Positions 1-9,843 of a DNA stretch of 64,000 nt are shown here, one piece after another. This DNA comes from JAJPKK01 sp963844635 (GTDB taxonomy: Bacteria; Pseudomonadota; Alphaproteobacteria; Rhizobiales; Xanthobacteraceae), in assembly GCA_963844635.1 (NCBI GenBank), contig CAWJPD010000003.1, positions 744,001 to 808,000 of the forward strand, read 5' to 3'. The notes under the pieces are model-generated. The model searched no databases, had not been told where the DNA came from, and was given only the letters and a program-made list of their open reading frames with translations. The position numbers and the translations under genes are program-made. Within the stretch, counting starts at the first letter, position 1, and each line of letters begins with the position of its first letter.

Positions 1-373
1 CGATACGACGCCGCAGTTTGGCGTCATGGATGCGCATGAAGGCTTTGGTCAGCGACAAACCATCCGAGGTGGCGAGGAAATCGGAAACATAAGCGGGCGA
101 AGGAGCTTCCTCCAGGCCGCCACCTTCCTGCGGCAGTGCGACGTGAGGCGCGCCTTCGAAAAAAAATGCTACCGGAACTTGTAGGATGAGGGAAATCTGC
201 TGCAATCTGCTCGCGCCGATGCGATTTGTTCCTTTCTCATATTTTTGGACCTGCTGAAACGTGAGACCGAGAGCATCACCAAGCTTCTCCTGACTCATTC
301 CCAGCATCATCCGGCGCATGCGCACCCGACTGCCGACATGTTTGTCGATCGGGTTGGGAGCCTTCTTCGCCAT
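1..373 (-). CDS. XRE-family HTH transcriptional regulator (3' end outside window)
   Basis: About 124 residues are visible before the window edge. The N-terminal half is a Cro/C1-type helix-turn-helix: after MAKKAPNPIDKHVG come RVRMRRMMLGMSQEKLG and then FQQVQKYEKGTNRIGASRL, the usual recognition-helix context. The rest (VPVAFFFEGAPH and on) matches the C-terminal arm of the small XRE regulators found beside lnt and metK in Bradyrhizobium relatives. The ATG at 373 was chosen because AGGAG lies just upstream and family members start with MAKK; an in-frame ATG at 475 would add 34 unconserved residues. The gene lies downstream of lnt on the same strand. Its target is unknown. Confidence 0.85.
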   Translation of the reverse strand, partial: MAKKAPNPIDKHVGSRVRMRRMMLGMSQEKLGDALGLTFQQVQKYEKGTNRIGASRLQQISLILQVPVAFFFEGAPHVALPQEGGGLEEAPSPAYVSDFLATSDGLSLTKAFMRIHDAKLRRRI

Positions 374-647
374 TTGGCCACTCTCCTGTTTGTCGCCACG
401 CAACATCGGCCCGTCGGCACGATAGTCGGCCTGCCGATTAGCGACGTGAGGCTGAACACTCTTGATCTGTGTCATAAGATGGCTCGGCGAAGTTCAATCG
501 GGTGTTCCCATATGCAACCCTTTATACTTAAAACACAAATAAACTTATCATAAAGAAAAGACGCGTTTGCAACCTCACCTTTCGCATCGCGATCGGCCAC
601 AATTCGATTGCAATGAGCAACCAGGGGTTGTCAATCCTGCTCGCGTT
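374..647. other. Intergenic gap between lnt and the XRE regulator
   Basis: AT-rich stretch (about 500-560) upstream of the regulator on the minus strand, probably holding its promoter. No gene is supported apart from the possible 34-codon extension of the regulator starting at 475. Confidence 0.4.
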
Positions 648-2248
648 TCATTTAAGCACTTTCAATGCCAATCCAACCACCAGCGTGGCGCCCACAAGAA
701 GCATCGTAACGAGATCGCCAAGACGGGCGTAGACGGTCGCTGCCATGGGACGGGGCAACGAGGCGTCCAAAACCCCTTCTGTGCCCAGCGGGAGAGAGCC
801 GATGACCCGTCCGAGGGGATCGATCACCGCCGAAATGCCGTCATTGGCAGCGCGGACCAGCGGCAATCCCTCCTCCACGGCGCGAACTCTCGCCTGCTGG
901 AAATGCTGGAACGGGCCGGAACTGATGCCGAACCAGGCGTCGTTGGTGACGTTCAACAGCCAGCCCGGGCGCTCCCCCTTGGGCACGGCGTCACCCGGAA
1001 AGATCACCTCATAGCAGATGAGCGGGAGCATGTCCGGCGCACCAGGCACAGGGAGCCTGCGACGCCGCTTCCCGGCCAGAGAATCCGCCGGGAATCTGGA
1101 CCAGTTGCGTCAGTCCGAAGTCGCTCGAAAAAATCTGCAAACGGCACGAACTCGCCGAACGGCACGAGATGGAGCTTGTCATAGGTTTGCAGGATCGTTC
1201 CCGAGTGATCGATTTCGTAGACCGAATTATAGGCCCGCAAAGCCATGCTGCCCGGGAGCCGCGGCGCAAGGCTCGCCGCTCCGGTGATTAGAACCGTTCC
1301 GGACGGCAGCATCTCGGCGATGGCGGAAAGCGCACCCGGTTCCCGGGTAAGGAAGAACGGGAACGCCAATTCCGGCCAGATCAGGTGCGTGACATCGCGC
1401 AGGCCGTTCGCCGAGAGGCCGGCGGTCTCGGTGTGCTCCGATAGCGTGATGTACCGCGTCATGATCTCTTGTCGCGCGCCGTAACTGAAGCGCTCGTCCT
1501 GCGGAACATTGGGTTGCATGATGCGAAGCCGCACGCCTTCCACCAGGGTGGTCGGATTGCGCGCGAGGCGAAAGCCGCCATAAGCCGTGAGCCCGGCAAG
1601 GACGAAGGCCGCGATGAGCGGTGCGAGCCACGGGCGCGGCGTCTCGCTCTCGTCGTCGGCCATGACTGCCGGGCTTGCAAACACGGCAACCGCGATGAAG
1701 GTGAAACCCCAGATGCCGAGAACGGCGACCCCCTGAGCCAGCGCGAGCGGCGTTGTCAGTGCATACCCGAAGGCGTTCCACGGGAATCCGGTCAGCACAT
1801 GGCCGCGCAGCCACTCGCTCGTGGTGAGGGTGGCGGCAAGGACGAGAACGCGGAACGGCCCGGGTCGCCACAGCAGGCGTGCCAGCACCAGTCCAAGACC
1901 CGTAAAGACGGCGAGGCCTGCGGGCAGCGCCGTAACCGCGAACGGCATCAACCAGCCGAACGTCTTTGCATCGACCAGGAACGCATAGCCGACCCAGTAG
2001 AGGCCCGCGAGGAAATAGCCGAATCCGAACCACCACCCCGTCGCGAAGGCCGTCGAAACCCCACCCCAACGCCCTGGAGCTGCGCCGTCCATCAGCCAGA
2101 TGAGGGCCGGAAAGGTCACGAACATCGCCGGCCACAAGTTGATCGGGGCGAGCGCCAGCGTCGAAGCCGCGCCGGCAAGAAAGGCAATCAGCGCCCGGCG
2201 CCAACCCCAAGCCAAAATGACCGGCTGGGCGATCGCGAAACAGGTCAT
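648..2248 (-). CDS. lnt: Apolipoprotein N-acyltransferase Lnt (one apparent frameshift)
   Basis: Inner-membrane enzyme that adds the third acyl chain to lipoproteins. The first part is a run of hydrophobic helices (AWGWRRALIAFLAGAAS and on), followed by a nitrilase-type domain. The catalytic triad is visible: Glu in WPELAFP, Lys in YDKLHLVPFGEF and Cys in ICYEVIFP. The frame breaks at about 1050-1080, between the Lys and Cys motifs, and resumes one frame over. The total is about 533 codons, normal for the family. The ATG at 2248 overlaps the reconstructed corC stop (ATGA). The break is most likely a missing base in the assembly, because the gene is normally essential in Gram-negatives. Confidence 0.9.
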
Positions 2249-3450
2249 GATTGCGAAATCGAGGACGGGGCGGCAGCATCGGGCTCGACCCGTGGTCGGC
2301 AATGGCGCCGTTTCGCCTTTGTCGGGCGTTGGCGGGGTTTCGCCTGCACCCCGCGTCATTGTAACCTCGGCGCGGCGACCACTCTCGCGTTCGGCGGCGC
2401 GCGAAGGCTTTCGCAGATAGATGCGCACCCGCTTGACCCGCCTCGGATCGGCATCGAGAATCTCGATTTCGAAATTGCCCGGTCCCGGCAAAAGCTCACC
2501 CCGGACCGGGACACGCCCGATCAATGTGACAATGTAGCCGCCGACCGTGTCGACCTCTTCGGCGGCGGCGCCGACATCGAAGCCGGGGCCGATCACGGCA
2601 ACGGCTTCCTCGAGACTCGTTCGACCCACCGCGAGAAACGAGCCGTCCGGCTGCCGGATGACCGTGTGCTTGGTGACTTCGTCGTGCTCGTCCTCGATGT
2701 CGCCGACGATTTCCTCGACGATATCCTCGATCGAAGCGATGCCGTCGGTCCCACCATATTCGTCGATCACGAGAGCGAGGTGGATGCGGGTCGCCTGCAT
2801 CTTGGCGAGCAGGTCGATCGCCGGCATCGATGGCGGCACGAACAGGATCGCGCGGATAATCTTGGTGGCGGACAGCGGCACCGAGAGGTCGATCGCGGCA
2901 AGATCGAGGCCCGCCGGGAATGGCTTCGCGCGCGAGGCATTGACCTCCGGCGCTGACCGAAGCCCGCGCCGTCATGAACGCGATGAGGTCGCGGATATGG
3001 ACCATCCCGACCGGCTCGTCGAGCGTATCGTTGTAAACGACGAGCCGGGAATGGGCGGCGTTCTCGAAAACCTTCACAAGATCGCCGAGCTGGATGTCCT
3101 GCTGCACCGCGACGATGTCGGCACGTGGCACCATCAGGTCGTCGAGTCGGCGCTCGCGCAGGCTCAAAATGTTCTTCGAGCATCCGGCTCTCTTCGGGCG
3201 AGAAACCGGTCTCGGCGGCAGCGCCGTCGAGCAGGATCTTGAGATCCGAACGGATCGAGGCGCTTCCCCAGCCGAAGAGTGAACGCATCATCCGTCCAAT
3301 CCAGGATTCGCTGTCGCCCAGACGGCTCGGCCGTCGCGCAACCTGAGCGCCGTCGCGCTGTTGCTCTTCCGCGGGGGCCGCATCGATACTCACGGCAAGT
3401 CTGCTCCGCACCGGCACCCGCCGCTGGCGAATCGCGGGCGGGCGCCGCAA
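2245..3450 (-). CDS. corC: CorC/TlyC-type CBS-domain protein (apparent frameshifts)
   Basis: Cytoplasmic CBS-pair protein of the hemolysin/CorC family, linked to Mg/Co efflux and envelope function; it sits between ybeY and lnt in many proteobacteria. Parts lie in three frames: MMRSLFGWGS to SPEESRMLE (about 3180-3300), then the first CBS region RRLDDLMVPRADIVAV to HIRDLIAFMTARA, then the second CBS and CorC_HlyC domain (LALVIDEYGGTDG, EEIVGDIEDEHDE, GELLPGPGNFEIEILDADP). A fourth frame gives a tidy end, VEPDAAAPSSISQS then TGA, overlapping the lnt ATG. The start is uncertain: TTG at 3450 is the first in-frame codon, while an ATG at 3471 meets a stop after four codons. Confidence 0.8.
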
Positions 3451-3472
3451 GGCGCCTCAAGGATCGCACATG

Positions 3473-4102
3473 TCATTGCCGCGGTCCCGATCCCGTCTTG
3501 TCGCGAGAGTGCCGCGGGTCGTTCCCGGTTCTGCCGATGCTTTCGGCATATGGATCGGGGATGCCGACCTCGGCCAAAATTTCGCTTTCGAGCAGCTCCA
3601 TCGCCTCCGCCTCGCGATCCTCGATGTGATCGTACCCCAACAGGTGGAGAAAGCCATGCACTGCAAGATGCGCGACATGATCGCCGACCGCCTTGCCAAG
3701 CTCGCGAGCTTCGCGGACGACGGTCTCGCACGCCATCGCAATGTCACCAAGCGATACCGGCCCATCGCGCAAGAACGGCTTGGCGCGCGGGAACGACAGG
3801 ACATTGGTCGGCCCGTCGCGGCCGCGCCAGCAAGCATTCAGGCCGGCGATCATGGCATCATCGCACAGCAGAACACATAATTCCGCATCCGGGATCGCCC
3901 CGGAGGAGGGAGTTGCCCCGCCCACGTCGCGTTCTCCTACGGCGTTGGCAAAGGACGGCTGCCGAGGCTGCGCCAGCCGCGCGGCCGCCGCGATGGCGCG
4001 GCGGATTTGCGGCTCAGCATCTGGAACATCCTGCCACAACGGCGAATCGATCAGGATTTCGACCGTCGGGGCCGCCTTATCGGCCGCAGCGTCAGGATTC
4101 AT
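3473..4102 (-). CDS. ybeY: Endoribonuclease YbeY
   Basis: Zinc-dependent RNase acting in 16S rRNA 3'-end maturation and 70S quality control. The signature metal site HGFLHLLGYDH is present near residue 150, preceded by TNVLSFP and a GDIAMA strand, as in the family. At 209 residues it is slightly longer than E. coli YbeY owing to an internal loop and a short polar tail. The ATG at 4102 overlaps the phoH stop by four bases, so translation is probably coupled in the phoH-ybeY-corC-lnt series. No frame disruption. Confidence 0.95.
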   Translation of the reverse strand: MNPDAAADKAAPTVEILIDSPLWQDVPDAEPQIRRAIAAAARLAQPRQPSFANAVGERDVGGATPSSGAIPDAELCVLLCDDAMIAGLNACWRGRDGPTNVLSFPRAKPFLRDGPVSLGDIAMACETVVREARELGKAVGDHVAHLAVHGFLHLLGYDHIEDREAEAMELLESEILAEVGIPDPYAESIGRTGNDPRHSRDKTGSGPRQ

Positions 4103-5152
4103 GTCGGTGCGTGTGTCCTCGCCTCGCTGCGCAGCGCCCGCGGCGCGTCGTAAGCCGCCACGATCTTCGCCACCAGCTCATGGCGGACAACGTCCTCATG
4201 GCTGAACGCGACGCAACCGATGCCCTCTACGTCGGCAAGCAGCCGCACCGCTTCCGAAAGGCCGGATGTCTGGCCACTCGGCAGATCGACCTGGCTCGGA
4301 TCGCCGGTCACGATCATGCGGCTGTTTTCGCCAAGCCGCGTCAGGAACATCTTCATCTGCATCGACGTGGTGTTCTGCGCCTCATCGAGAATGATCGCGG
4401 CATTGGCAAGCGTGCGGCCGCGCATGAACGCCAGGGGCGCGATCTCGATCTCCGCCGCCTGCAAGGCGCGCTCGACGATGCGCGCGTCCATCAGGTCGAA
4501 CAGGGCATCGTAGATCGGCCGCAGATACGGATCGACCTTCTCGCGCATGTCGCCGGGCAGAAAACCCAGCCGCTCCCCGGCCTCCACCGCGGGCCGCGAC
4601 AGGATAATGCGATCGACCTCCTTGCGTTCGAACAGCGCGACTGCATGGGCCACCGCGAGCCACGTCTTGCCGGTTCCCGCGGGACCGATTCCGAACGTCA
4701 GCGCATGATGGCGCAAGGCGCGGATATATGCGTCCTGACCCGGCGTGCGCGCCCGCACCGGCCGCTTGCGCAAGTTGATCTCCTCGAAGCTGGCGGGGCG
4801 CGGCGTGGACTCGAAATCGAACAGCGAGCCTTGCGCGATGGCGAGACGGATCGCGCCTTCGACATCTCCGGTCGACGAGATCCTGGCCTTTCGTGAGCTG
4901 CTCATAGAGGCTGTCGAGAACGCGGCGCGCCTGCTCGCAACTGTCTCGCGATCCCGAAATGGTCACGTGATTGCCGCGCTGTTCGGCCACAACCCCGAGA
5001 CGGCGCTCGATCAAGGCAAGATTCTGACCGTATTGGCCGAACAGTGCCGACGCCAGCCGATTGTCGTCGAAGGCCACCGTGATCTGGGGCGGAGCATCGG
5101 TGGCAACCGGCCTCGTCAGCAGCGGGCCCGCCTCGGTCGCGCGTCTTGCCAA
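4099..5152 (-). CDS. phoH: PhoH-family ATPase (one apparent frameshift)
   Basis: Cytoplasmic PhoH-like P-loop ATPase, regularly paired with ybeY and linked to RNA metabolism. The N-terminal part (MARRATEAGPLL to EQLTKGQDLVD) holds a KH-like segment (QYGQNLALIERRLGV). The ATPase core follows in another frame with Walker A GPAGTGKTW, an RPAVEAGERLGFLPGD segment and Walker B AIILDEAQN, ending in VTGDPSQVDLP. The frames join at about 4865 (LVDR to GDVEGAI), which gives about 350 residues, the normal length. A single-base assembly error is the likely cause. Confidence 0.92.
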
Positions 5153-5155
5153 TCG

Positions 5156-6691
5156 TCAGTCTCCAGTGCCGGCGCCCGCCGGCCGTGGTTTGCGGGTCGC
5201 ATCACCGGATCGCGTTTCGGATGCCACTTCCACGTTGCCAGCCATCTCGCCCGGCAAGGAACTCGCAGATTGCGTCAATCCTGTTGCAGGTCTCGATCCC
5301 GCAGAAACCTCACCGAACAAGCTGTTCGCCCCGGCCTCCGTCACGCGAACAGCCGTCATCTCTCCGATCATCACAGCGGGCGCCACGACCTGGATGGCCT
5401 GCAAATAGGGAGAGCGCCCCACCAGTTGGCCCGGGCGACGTCCCTCCTTCTCGAACAGCACCTCGAACGTCCTGCCAACACATGACGCATTGAAGGCGCG
5501 CTGATGGCGTGTGATGCGCTGCTGCAGCCGGGCGAGCCGCTCGGACTTGATCGGTTCGGCGATCTGGTCGCCGCGTTCGGCTGCCGGCGTCCCAGGGCGG
5601 GGCGAATACTTGAACGAATAGGCACCGGAGTATCCGACCTCGTCGACAAGGCGCAGGGTCTCGCAAAAATCGGCTTCGCTCTCCCCCGGAAACCCGACGA
5701 TGAAATCGGAGGTGAAGGCAATGTCGGGCTGCGCGGCACGCAGCTTTGCGATGACGGCAAGGTACTCGGCGCGGCTGTGCCCCCGATTCATCGCGGCGAG
5801 CGCGCGATCGGACCCGGATTGGACGGGCAGATGCAGGTGCGGCATCAGCGCCGCAAGTTCGCGATGTGCGGCGACGAGGCTGTCGTCCATGTCGCGCGGA
5901 TGGCTCGTCGTGTAGCGCAGCCGGGCGATTCCCGGCACCAATGCAAGCCGATGCAGCAGATCGCCAAGCCGCGCCGGCCGTCCCGCGGGACCATCGCCGT
6001 GCCAGGCGCTGACATTCTGGCCGATCAGCGTGATTTCGCGAACGCCGGCATCTGCCAGGCGCTCGACCTCGTCGACGATTTTGGCCAGCGGTCGCGACGC
6101 CTCGGCACCACGCGTATAGGGTACGACGCAGAAGGTGCAGAACTTGTCGCAGCCCTCCTGCACGGTCACAAAAGCGCAGACACCGCGGCGGCGGATCGCG
6201 TCCGGAGCAGCCGGCGGCAGGTGGTTGAACTTGTCCTCCGCTGGGAACTCGGTGTCGAGCGGCCTTGCCCCTGCCTTGGCCAGACCGACCAGCGCGGGCA
6301 GGCGGTGATAGCTCTGCGAACCGACGACAAGATCGACGACCGGCGCCCGACGCAGGATTTCGGCGCCTTCCGCCTGGGCGACGCAGCCGGCCACCGCGAC
6401 GACGAGGCTGCGCCCCTCAAGCGCGGCGCGGCTCTTGAGCTGTCTCACACGGCCGAGTTCCGAATACACCTTCTCCGCCGCCTTCTCGCGGATGTGGCAG
6501 GTATTCAGGACGATGAGGTCGGCGTGGTCCGGGTCTGCGGTCTCGGTATAGTCCTCGCGCGCCATCAGATCGGCCATACGATGGGAATCGTAGACGTTCA
6601 TCTGGCAGCCGTAGGATTTCACGTAGACTTTTGGCAACCTTTGGAAAAATCCCGATCGTTCGCCCGGCGCCCGGGGTCGCTTGGTCCGCAT
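5156..6691 (-). CDS. miaB: tRNA-2-methylthio-N6-dimethylallyladenosine synthase MiaB
   Basis: Radical-SAM methylthiotransferase that completes ms2i6A37 on tRNAs reading UNN codons. The N-terminal MTTase domain has the three cluster cysteines in YGCQMN, NTCHIR and AGCVAQ. The radical-SAM CxxxCxxC is CDKFCTFC, followed by TRGAEASRP. A TRAM domain (FEVLFEKEGRRPGQLVGRS) closes the conserved part, and a roughly 50-residue Ser/Ala/Gly-rich tail is unconserved. The start at ATG 6691 (MRTKRPRAPG) is preferred; a longer in-frame start at 6781 adds 30 residues. The gene runs into phoH, whose start lies 3 bases past its stop. Confidence 0.95.
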   Translation of the reverse strand: MRTKRPRAPGERSGFFQRLPKVYVKSYGCQMNVYDSHRMADLMAREDYTETADPDHADLIVLNTCHIREKAAEKVYSELGRVRQLKSRAALEGRSLVVAVAGCVAQAEGAEILRRAPVVDLVVGSQSYHRLPALVGLAKAGARPLDTEFPAEDKFNHLPPAAPDAIRRRGVCAFVTVQEGCDKFCTFCVVPYTRGAEASRPLAKIVDEVERLADAGVREITLIGQNVSAWHGDGPAGRPARLGDLLHRLALVPGIARLRYTTSHPRDMDDSLVAAHRELAALMPHLHLPVQSGSDRALAAMNRGHSRAEYLAVIAKLRAAQPDIAFTSDFIVGFPGESEADFCETLRLVDEVGYSGAYSFKYSPRPGTPAAERGDQIAEPIKSERLARLQQRITRHQRAFNASCVGRTFEVLFEKEGRRPGQLVGRSPYLQAIQVVAPAVMIGEMTAVRVTEAGANSLFGEVSAGSRPATGLTQSASSLPGEMAGNVEVASETRSGDATRKPRPAGAGTGD

Positions 6692-6821
6692 ATAGGTCTT
6701 AGCCGGTTTCTTGGCAAAGATAAATCCGGTTGCGGGTCGAACCTCCGGCATCCATATGGCGTGCCGGAAAACGGCCCGCACTCAGGTAGATAACCCCAAG
6801 GCGACGCAGCGCTTCACTCGA

Positions 6822-7658
6822 TCACCTTGTCGGCGCGGCCGAGCAGGTCGGAGCGGCAATGGGCGCGGCGGCGCGGCCGCGCAACGCGGCGGCAGAGAGC
6901 GCGCGGACCTCTTTTTCCATGGATTTGGCGATCGCCTTGCGGTCGGAATCTTTCTCGTAAGGAACGGCCGCGCCCCACGTCAAAGTCACGTCAATCTTGC
7001 CGCGCGCCACCAGCCGGCGCAGATGCGGCCATAAGGGCATGGCGCCATACCAGGCGATATGGGCGCGTTGCTGGCGGCCGAGCGGCAGGCCCAGCACGCC
7101 CGTGTAGGCGATCGAGAGAGACTGAAGCCAAACCCGGCCGACAGGACCTTGCGACACCTCCGCGCCGAGCGCCTCCCGGGCGGCGCCGATCAGCGCGGTC
7201 CGAAATGGCAGCACGCGATTACCGTCGCTCGATGTCCCCTCGGCAAACACCACCACCTTGTCGCCGGCCGCGAGCCGCGCGGCGATCGTTTTGTTCACCT
7301 GCTCGGTCGAACGGCGGTGTGAGCGATCGACGAACACGGAGCGCTGCAGCTTCGCCAGCAGCCCCACGATGGGCCAGGAAGCCACCTCGCGCTTGGCAAC
7401 GAAGACCACCGGCATGACTGCGGTAATGACCGCGATGTCGAGCCATGACACGTGATTGGCAAGGATCAGCAGCGGCTGTTGTTCGGCGACGCGTCCGACG
7501 ACGGTGATGCGGACGCCGAGAATGGCACAGACGATCCGTTGATAGAGGCTCGGGATGCGACGGCGCATCGACGAAGCCGCAAGCACCGCGCAGCCTTGCA
7601 CCGGCAGCAGCGCCAACGTCACCAGCGCGATTGCGAGGAGAGAAAACACCGCGCGCAT
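6822..7658 (-). CDS. plsC: 1-acyl-sn-glycerol-3-phosphate acyltransferase (PlsC family)
   Basis: Membrane-bound LPLAT enzyme converting lysophosphatidic acid to phosphatidic acid. An N-terminal hydrophobic helix (VFSLLAIALVTLALLP) is followed by motif I NHVSWLD (HX4D catalytic pair), a VFVDRSHR block and motif III EGTSSDG. At 278 residues it matches rhizobial homologues. The Ala-rich tail after ALSAAALRGR is not conserved. It lies between rimI and miaB on the same strand. The usual Fur/Mur gene seen near here in Bradyrhizobium is absent. Confidence 0.9.
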   Translation of the reverse strand: MRAVFSLLAIALVTLALLPVQGCAVLAASSMRRRIPSLYQRIVCAILGVRITVVGRVAEQQPLLILANHVSWLDIAVITAVMPVVFVAKREVASWPIVGLLAKLQRSVFVDRSHRRSTEQVNKTIAARLAAGDKVVVFAEGTSSDGNRVLPFRTALIGAAREALGAEVSQGPVGRVWLQSLSIAYTGVLGLPLGRQQRAHIAWYGAMPLWPHLRRLVARGKIDVTLTWGAAVPYEKDSDRKAIAKSMEKEVRALSAAALRGRAAAPIAAPTCSAAPTR

Positions 7659-7673
7659 CGTCTCGCCCGCGAT

Positions 7674-8186
7674 TCACGGGAGTTCGCGGCGCAGCACCAG
7701 GGCGGTGCCTGCCTCTCCGGAGGTGTCATGATAGTAACTTGGGCGACGGCCCACTTCGGTGAATCGAAGACCCGCATAGAGGCGGCGCGCCGGGGCGTTG
7801 CGCTCATCAACCTCCAGGAACAGCGCGCCGACACCATAGGCCGAAAGGCGCCGGAGGTGAACGTCGAGCAGTTTGCGCGCCAGCCCACGCCCGCGCCAGC
7901 GGGCGGCAACGGCGATCGACAGGATTTCTGCCTCGTCCGCGGCGAGCCGCGACAGCACGAAGCCGACGAGTTCCCGCCCCCCAGTAGCGCGGTCGGCGAC
8001 GACATTGTGGTCGATCAGCAGCCGCTCGAATTCTTCCGTGCTCCACCCGTGCCCGAATGAAGCGGCGTGCAAGGCCGCAAGCTGCCCCGCATCCAGCGCG
8101 TGCGCCTGTGACAGCGCAGGTTCGCGCCGGCCGATAAGCCGGTCGAACCAAGCCGCCGCCACGAATGAAAACGAACGAAGATTCAT
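7674..8186 (-). CDS. rimI: Ribosomal-protein-alanine N-acetyltransferase RimI (GNAT)
   Basis: GNAT-fold acetyltransferase of about 170 residues, family role N-terminal acetylation of ribosomal protein S18. The acetyl-CoA loop is RWRGRGLARKLL (Q/RxxGxG/A type), after the strand AEILSIAVAA and before ALFLEVDERNAPARRLY, the classic RimI motif B. The start ATG at 8186 overlaps the tsaB stop as ATGA, the usual coupling of tsaB-rimI. An upstream in-frame extension at 8357 would run through tsaB and is rejected. Confidence 0.92.
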   Translation of the reverse strand: MNLRSFSFVAAAWFDRLIGRREPALSQAHALDAGQLAALHAASFGHGWSTEEFERLLIDHNVVADRATGGRELVGFVLSRLAADEAEILSIAVAARWRGRGLARKLLDVHLRRLSAYGVGALFLEVDERNAPARRLYAGLRFTEVGRRPSYYHDTSGEAGTALVLRRELP

Positions 8187-8866
8187 CGCCGCGGCAGGAT
8201 GCCCGCTTCCTGCGGCCGGGCATCCGGCTCGCGCAAATAAAGCGGCTTCACCACCCCTGACACATCGGCGGCGGCGGCGCCGAGCCGCGCAACCCAGGCG
8301 ATGTCTGGCGCGCGGATCGCCGCGACCTGCAGCGGCCGGCGTTCGTTGTCGGGCCAAGCCTGTTCCACAAGCTTCGCGGCATTGCCGATGATGCGGGTCG
8401 GACTTGCCATTGCCGCGCGCACAGCCTCACGCATATCGGCAAGTCTCGGCGGGATCAACCCGCGTCCGCCCGGGCCGAACAGCTGCATATAGACGTGATC
8501 GTGGCGGGCATCGACGACAGCCAGCAGCGACTTGCTTTCGTCCACATCGAAGAATGGGGCAGCGAGAGCCGAAAGCGTTGTCAGGCCCACAGCCGGCTTG
8601 CCGGTCGCCAGCGCAATTCCACGAGCGGCGGCGATGCCGACCCGAACCCCGGTGAAACTCCCCGGTCCCACCGTGACGGCGATGCGGTCGAGATCGGAAA
8701 AATCTGCTCCCGCACCACTCATCACCGCCGCAATCAGCGGCATCAAGGCTTCGGCATGGCCGCGCATCATTGGGATGGAGCGGCAGGTGAGTGCGCCCTT
8801 GCGCTCGGAATCGAGCACGGCCGCGGCGCAGGCTTCGAGCGCGGTGTCTATCGCGAGAACACGCAC
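8183..8866 (-). CDS. tsaB: tRNA threonylcarbamoyladenosine biosynthesis protein TsaB
   Basis: Partner of TsaD/TsaE in t6A37 synthesis. An ASKHA-fold protein: MRVLAIDTALEACAAAV, then VGPGSFTGVRVGIAAARGIAL (phosphate-binding region), VVDARHDHVYMQLF, and a C-terminal VVKPLYLREPDARP, all family signatures. 227 residues. It is first in the tsaB-rimI-plsC run, and an R4 repeat separates it from nfuA upstream. Confidence 0.95.
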   Translation of the reverse strand: MRVLAIDTALEACAAAVLDSERKGALTCRSIPMMRGHAEALMPLIAAVMSGAGADFSDLDRIAVTVGPGSFTGVRVGIAAARGIALATGKPAVGLTTLSALAAPFFDVDESKSLLAVVDARHDHVYMQLFGPGGRGLIPPRLADMREAVRAAMASPTRIIGNAAKLVEQAWPDNERRPLQVAAIRAPDIAWVARLGAAAADVSGVVKPLYLREPDARPQEAGILPRR

Positions 8867-8940
8867 CGGCTTCGCCCGCCTCCCCCAAGATGACCGGCTA
8901 GCACACCGAATTGCTGAAGCACGATCGATCGAGTGATGCT

Positions 8941-9088
8941 CTCCCCCTCACCCGGTCGGGCCTTCGGCCCTCCCACCTTCTCCCCCTCCCGCCCTGGCGC
9001 AACGAGCGAATCTCAAAGCCTTGGCGGGAGCGGGGAGAGGGAAGAGGAAGCGCACGCCGCTGCGAGCGCTTCCGAGGGTGAGGGGGAG
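8941..9088. repeat. Dispersed intergenic repeat, family R4, copy 1
   Basis: Perfect 13-base terminal inverted repeats (ctccccctcaccc at 8941-8953 and gggtgagggggag at 9076-9088) enclose a GC-rich core with the conserved block gcgcaacgagcgaatctcaa followed by agccttggcgg. A second, diverged copy lies at 29311-29436. It fills the gap between nfuA and tsaB. Confidence 0.75.
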
Positions 9089-9121
9089 GGCACGCTCTGA
9101 CTCATCGATATCAGGGTACCT

Positions 9122-9682
9122 TTACATCGGCCGGACTTCGACCACGTCGGGAACGAAATGCCTCAGCAGGTTCTGGATGCCGTGCTGCAGCGTCGCGGTG
9201 GAGGACGGGCAGCCCGCGCACGAGCCCTTCATGTTGAGATAGACGATGCCGTCCTTGAAACCGCGGAAGGTGATGTCGCCGCCGTCATTGGCGACCGCAG
9301 GACGAACCCGGGTGTCGATCAAGTCCTTGATGGTCGCGACTGTCTCGGCGTCGTTGCTGTTGAAGAATTCGTCCGCGGCAGCAGCTGGCGTCGGTTGCTT
9401 CGTTCGCTCAGGAGCGGCGCGCCGGACATGTAATGCTCCATGATGGCGCCGAGGATCGCGGGCTTGAGCTGCTGCCAGTCGCTTCTTCCTTGGTCACGGT
9501 GACGAAGTCGGTGCCGAAGAACACGCCGGTGACGCCGGGAACGCCGAACAGCCTTTCGGCCAGCGGCGACTGCGCGGCCTGCGCGACATCCGGGACGTCC
9601 AGCGTGCCCTGCCGAGCACCGTGCGGCCGGGAATGAATTTCAGGGTGGCGGGATTGGGGGTGGCTTCGGTCTGGATGAACAT
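9122..9682 (-). CDS. nfuA: NfuA-type Fe-S cluster carrier (apparent frameshifts)
   Basis: Fe-S cluster carrier. The N-terminal Nfu_N domain begins MFIQTEATPNPATLKFIPG. The C-terminal NifU-like domain has the cluster cysteines in GSCAGCPSS and the family ending NLLRHFVPDVVEVRP. The middle (VTGVFFGTDFVTVTK region) is readable only by moving between frames, at least at about 9615 and 9330-9480. The total length, 187 codons, is exactly as expected, so insertions and deletions balance. These are more likely sequence errors than decay. Confidence 0.88.
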
Positions 9683-9843
9683 GGATTTCTCCGGCGTCGC
9701 CGGTTCAAGGCCGGCGCATGGATGCTCCGCGTGGCGGATGGCAAGCAGCAAAACGCACGCACTACATGGGATTTTGAATGCGACCCGTCAACAGCCGCCA
9801 GCACTCTGCTCATCGTCGCCGCTCGGTGCGGCGCCAATCGGCA

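Noticed and set aside
374..475. 34-residue N-terminal extension of the XRE regulator
   Set aside because: Homologues start at MAKK, and an AGGAG lies just before that codon.
1004..2881. A single open frame joining the end of corC to lnt, as if the two were fused
   Set aside because: An adjacent frame gives a natural corC end (VEPDAAAPSSISQS then TGA) overlapping the lnt ATG. The apparent fusion is one more frameshift.
1469..2956. Long plus-strand open frame of 495 codons
   Set aside because: Antisense to lnt and corC, with Arg/His-rich low-quality protein; a high-GC shadow.
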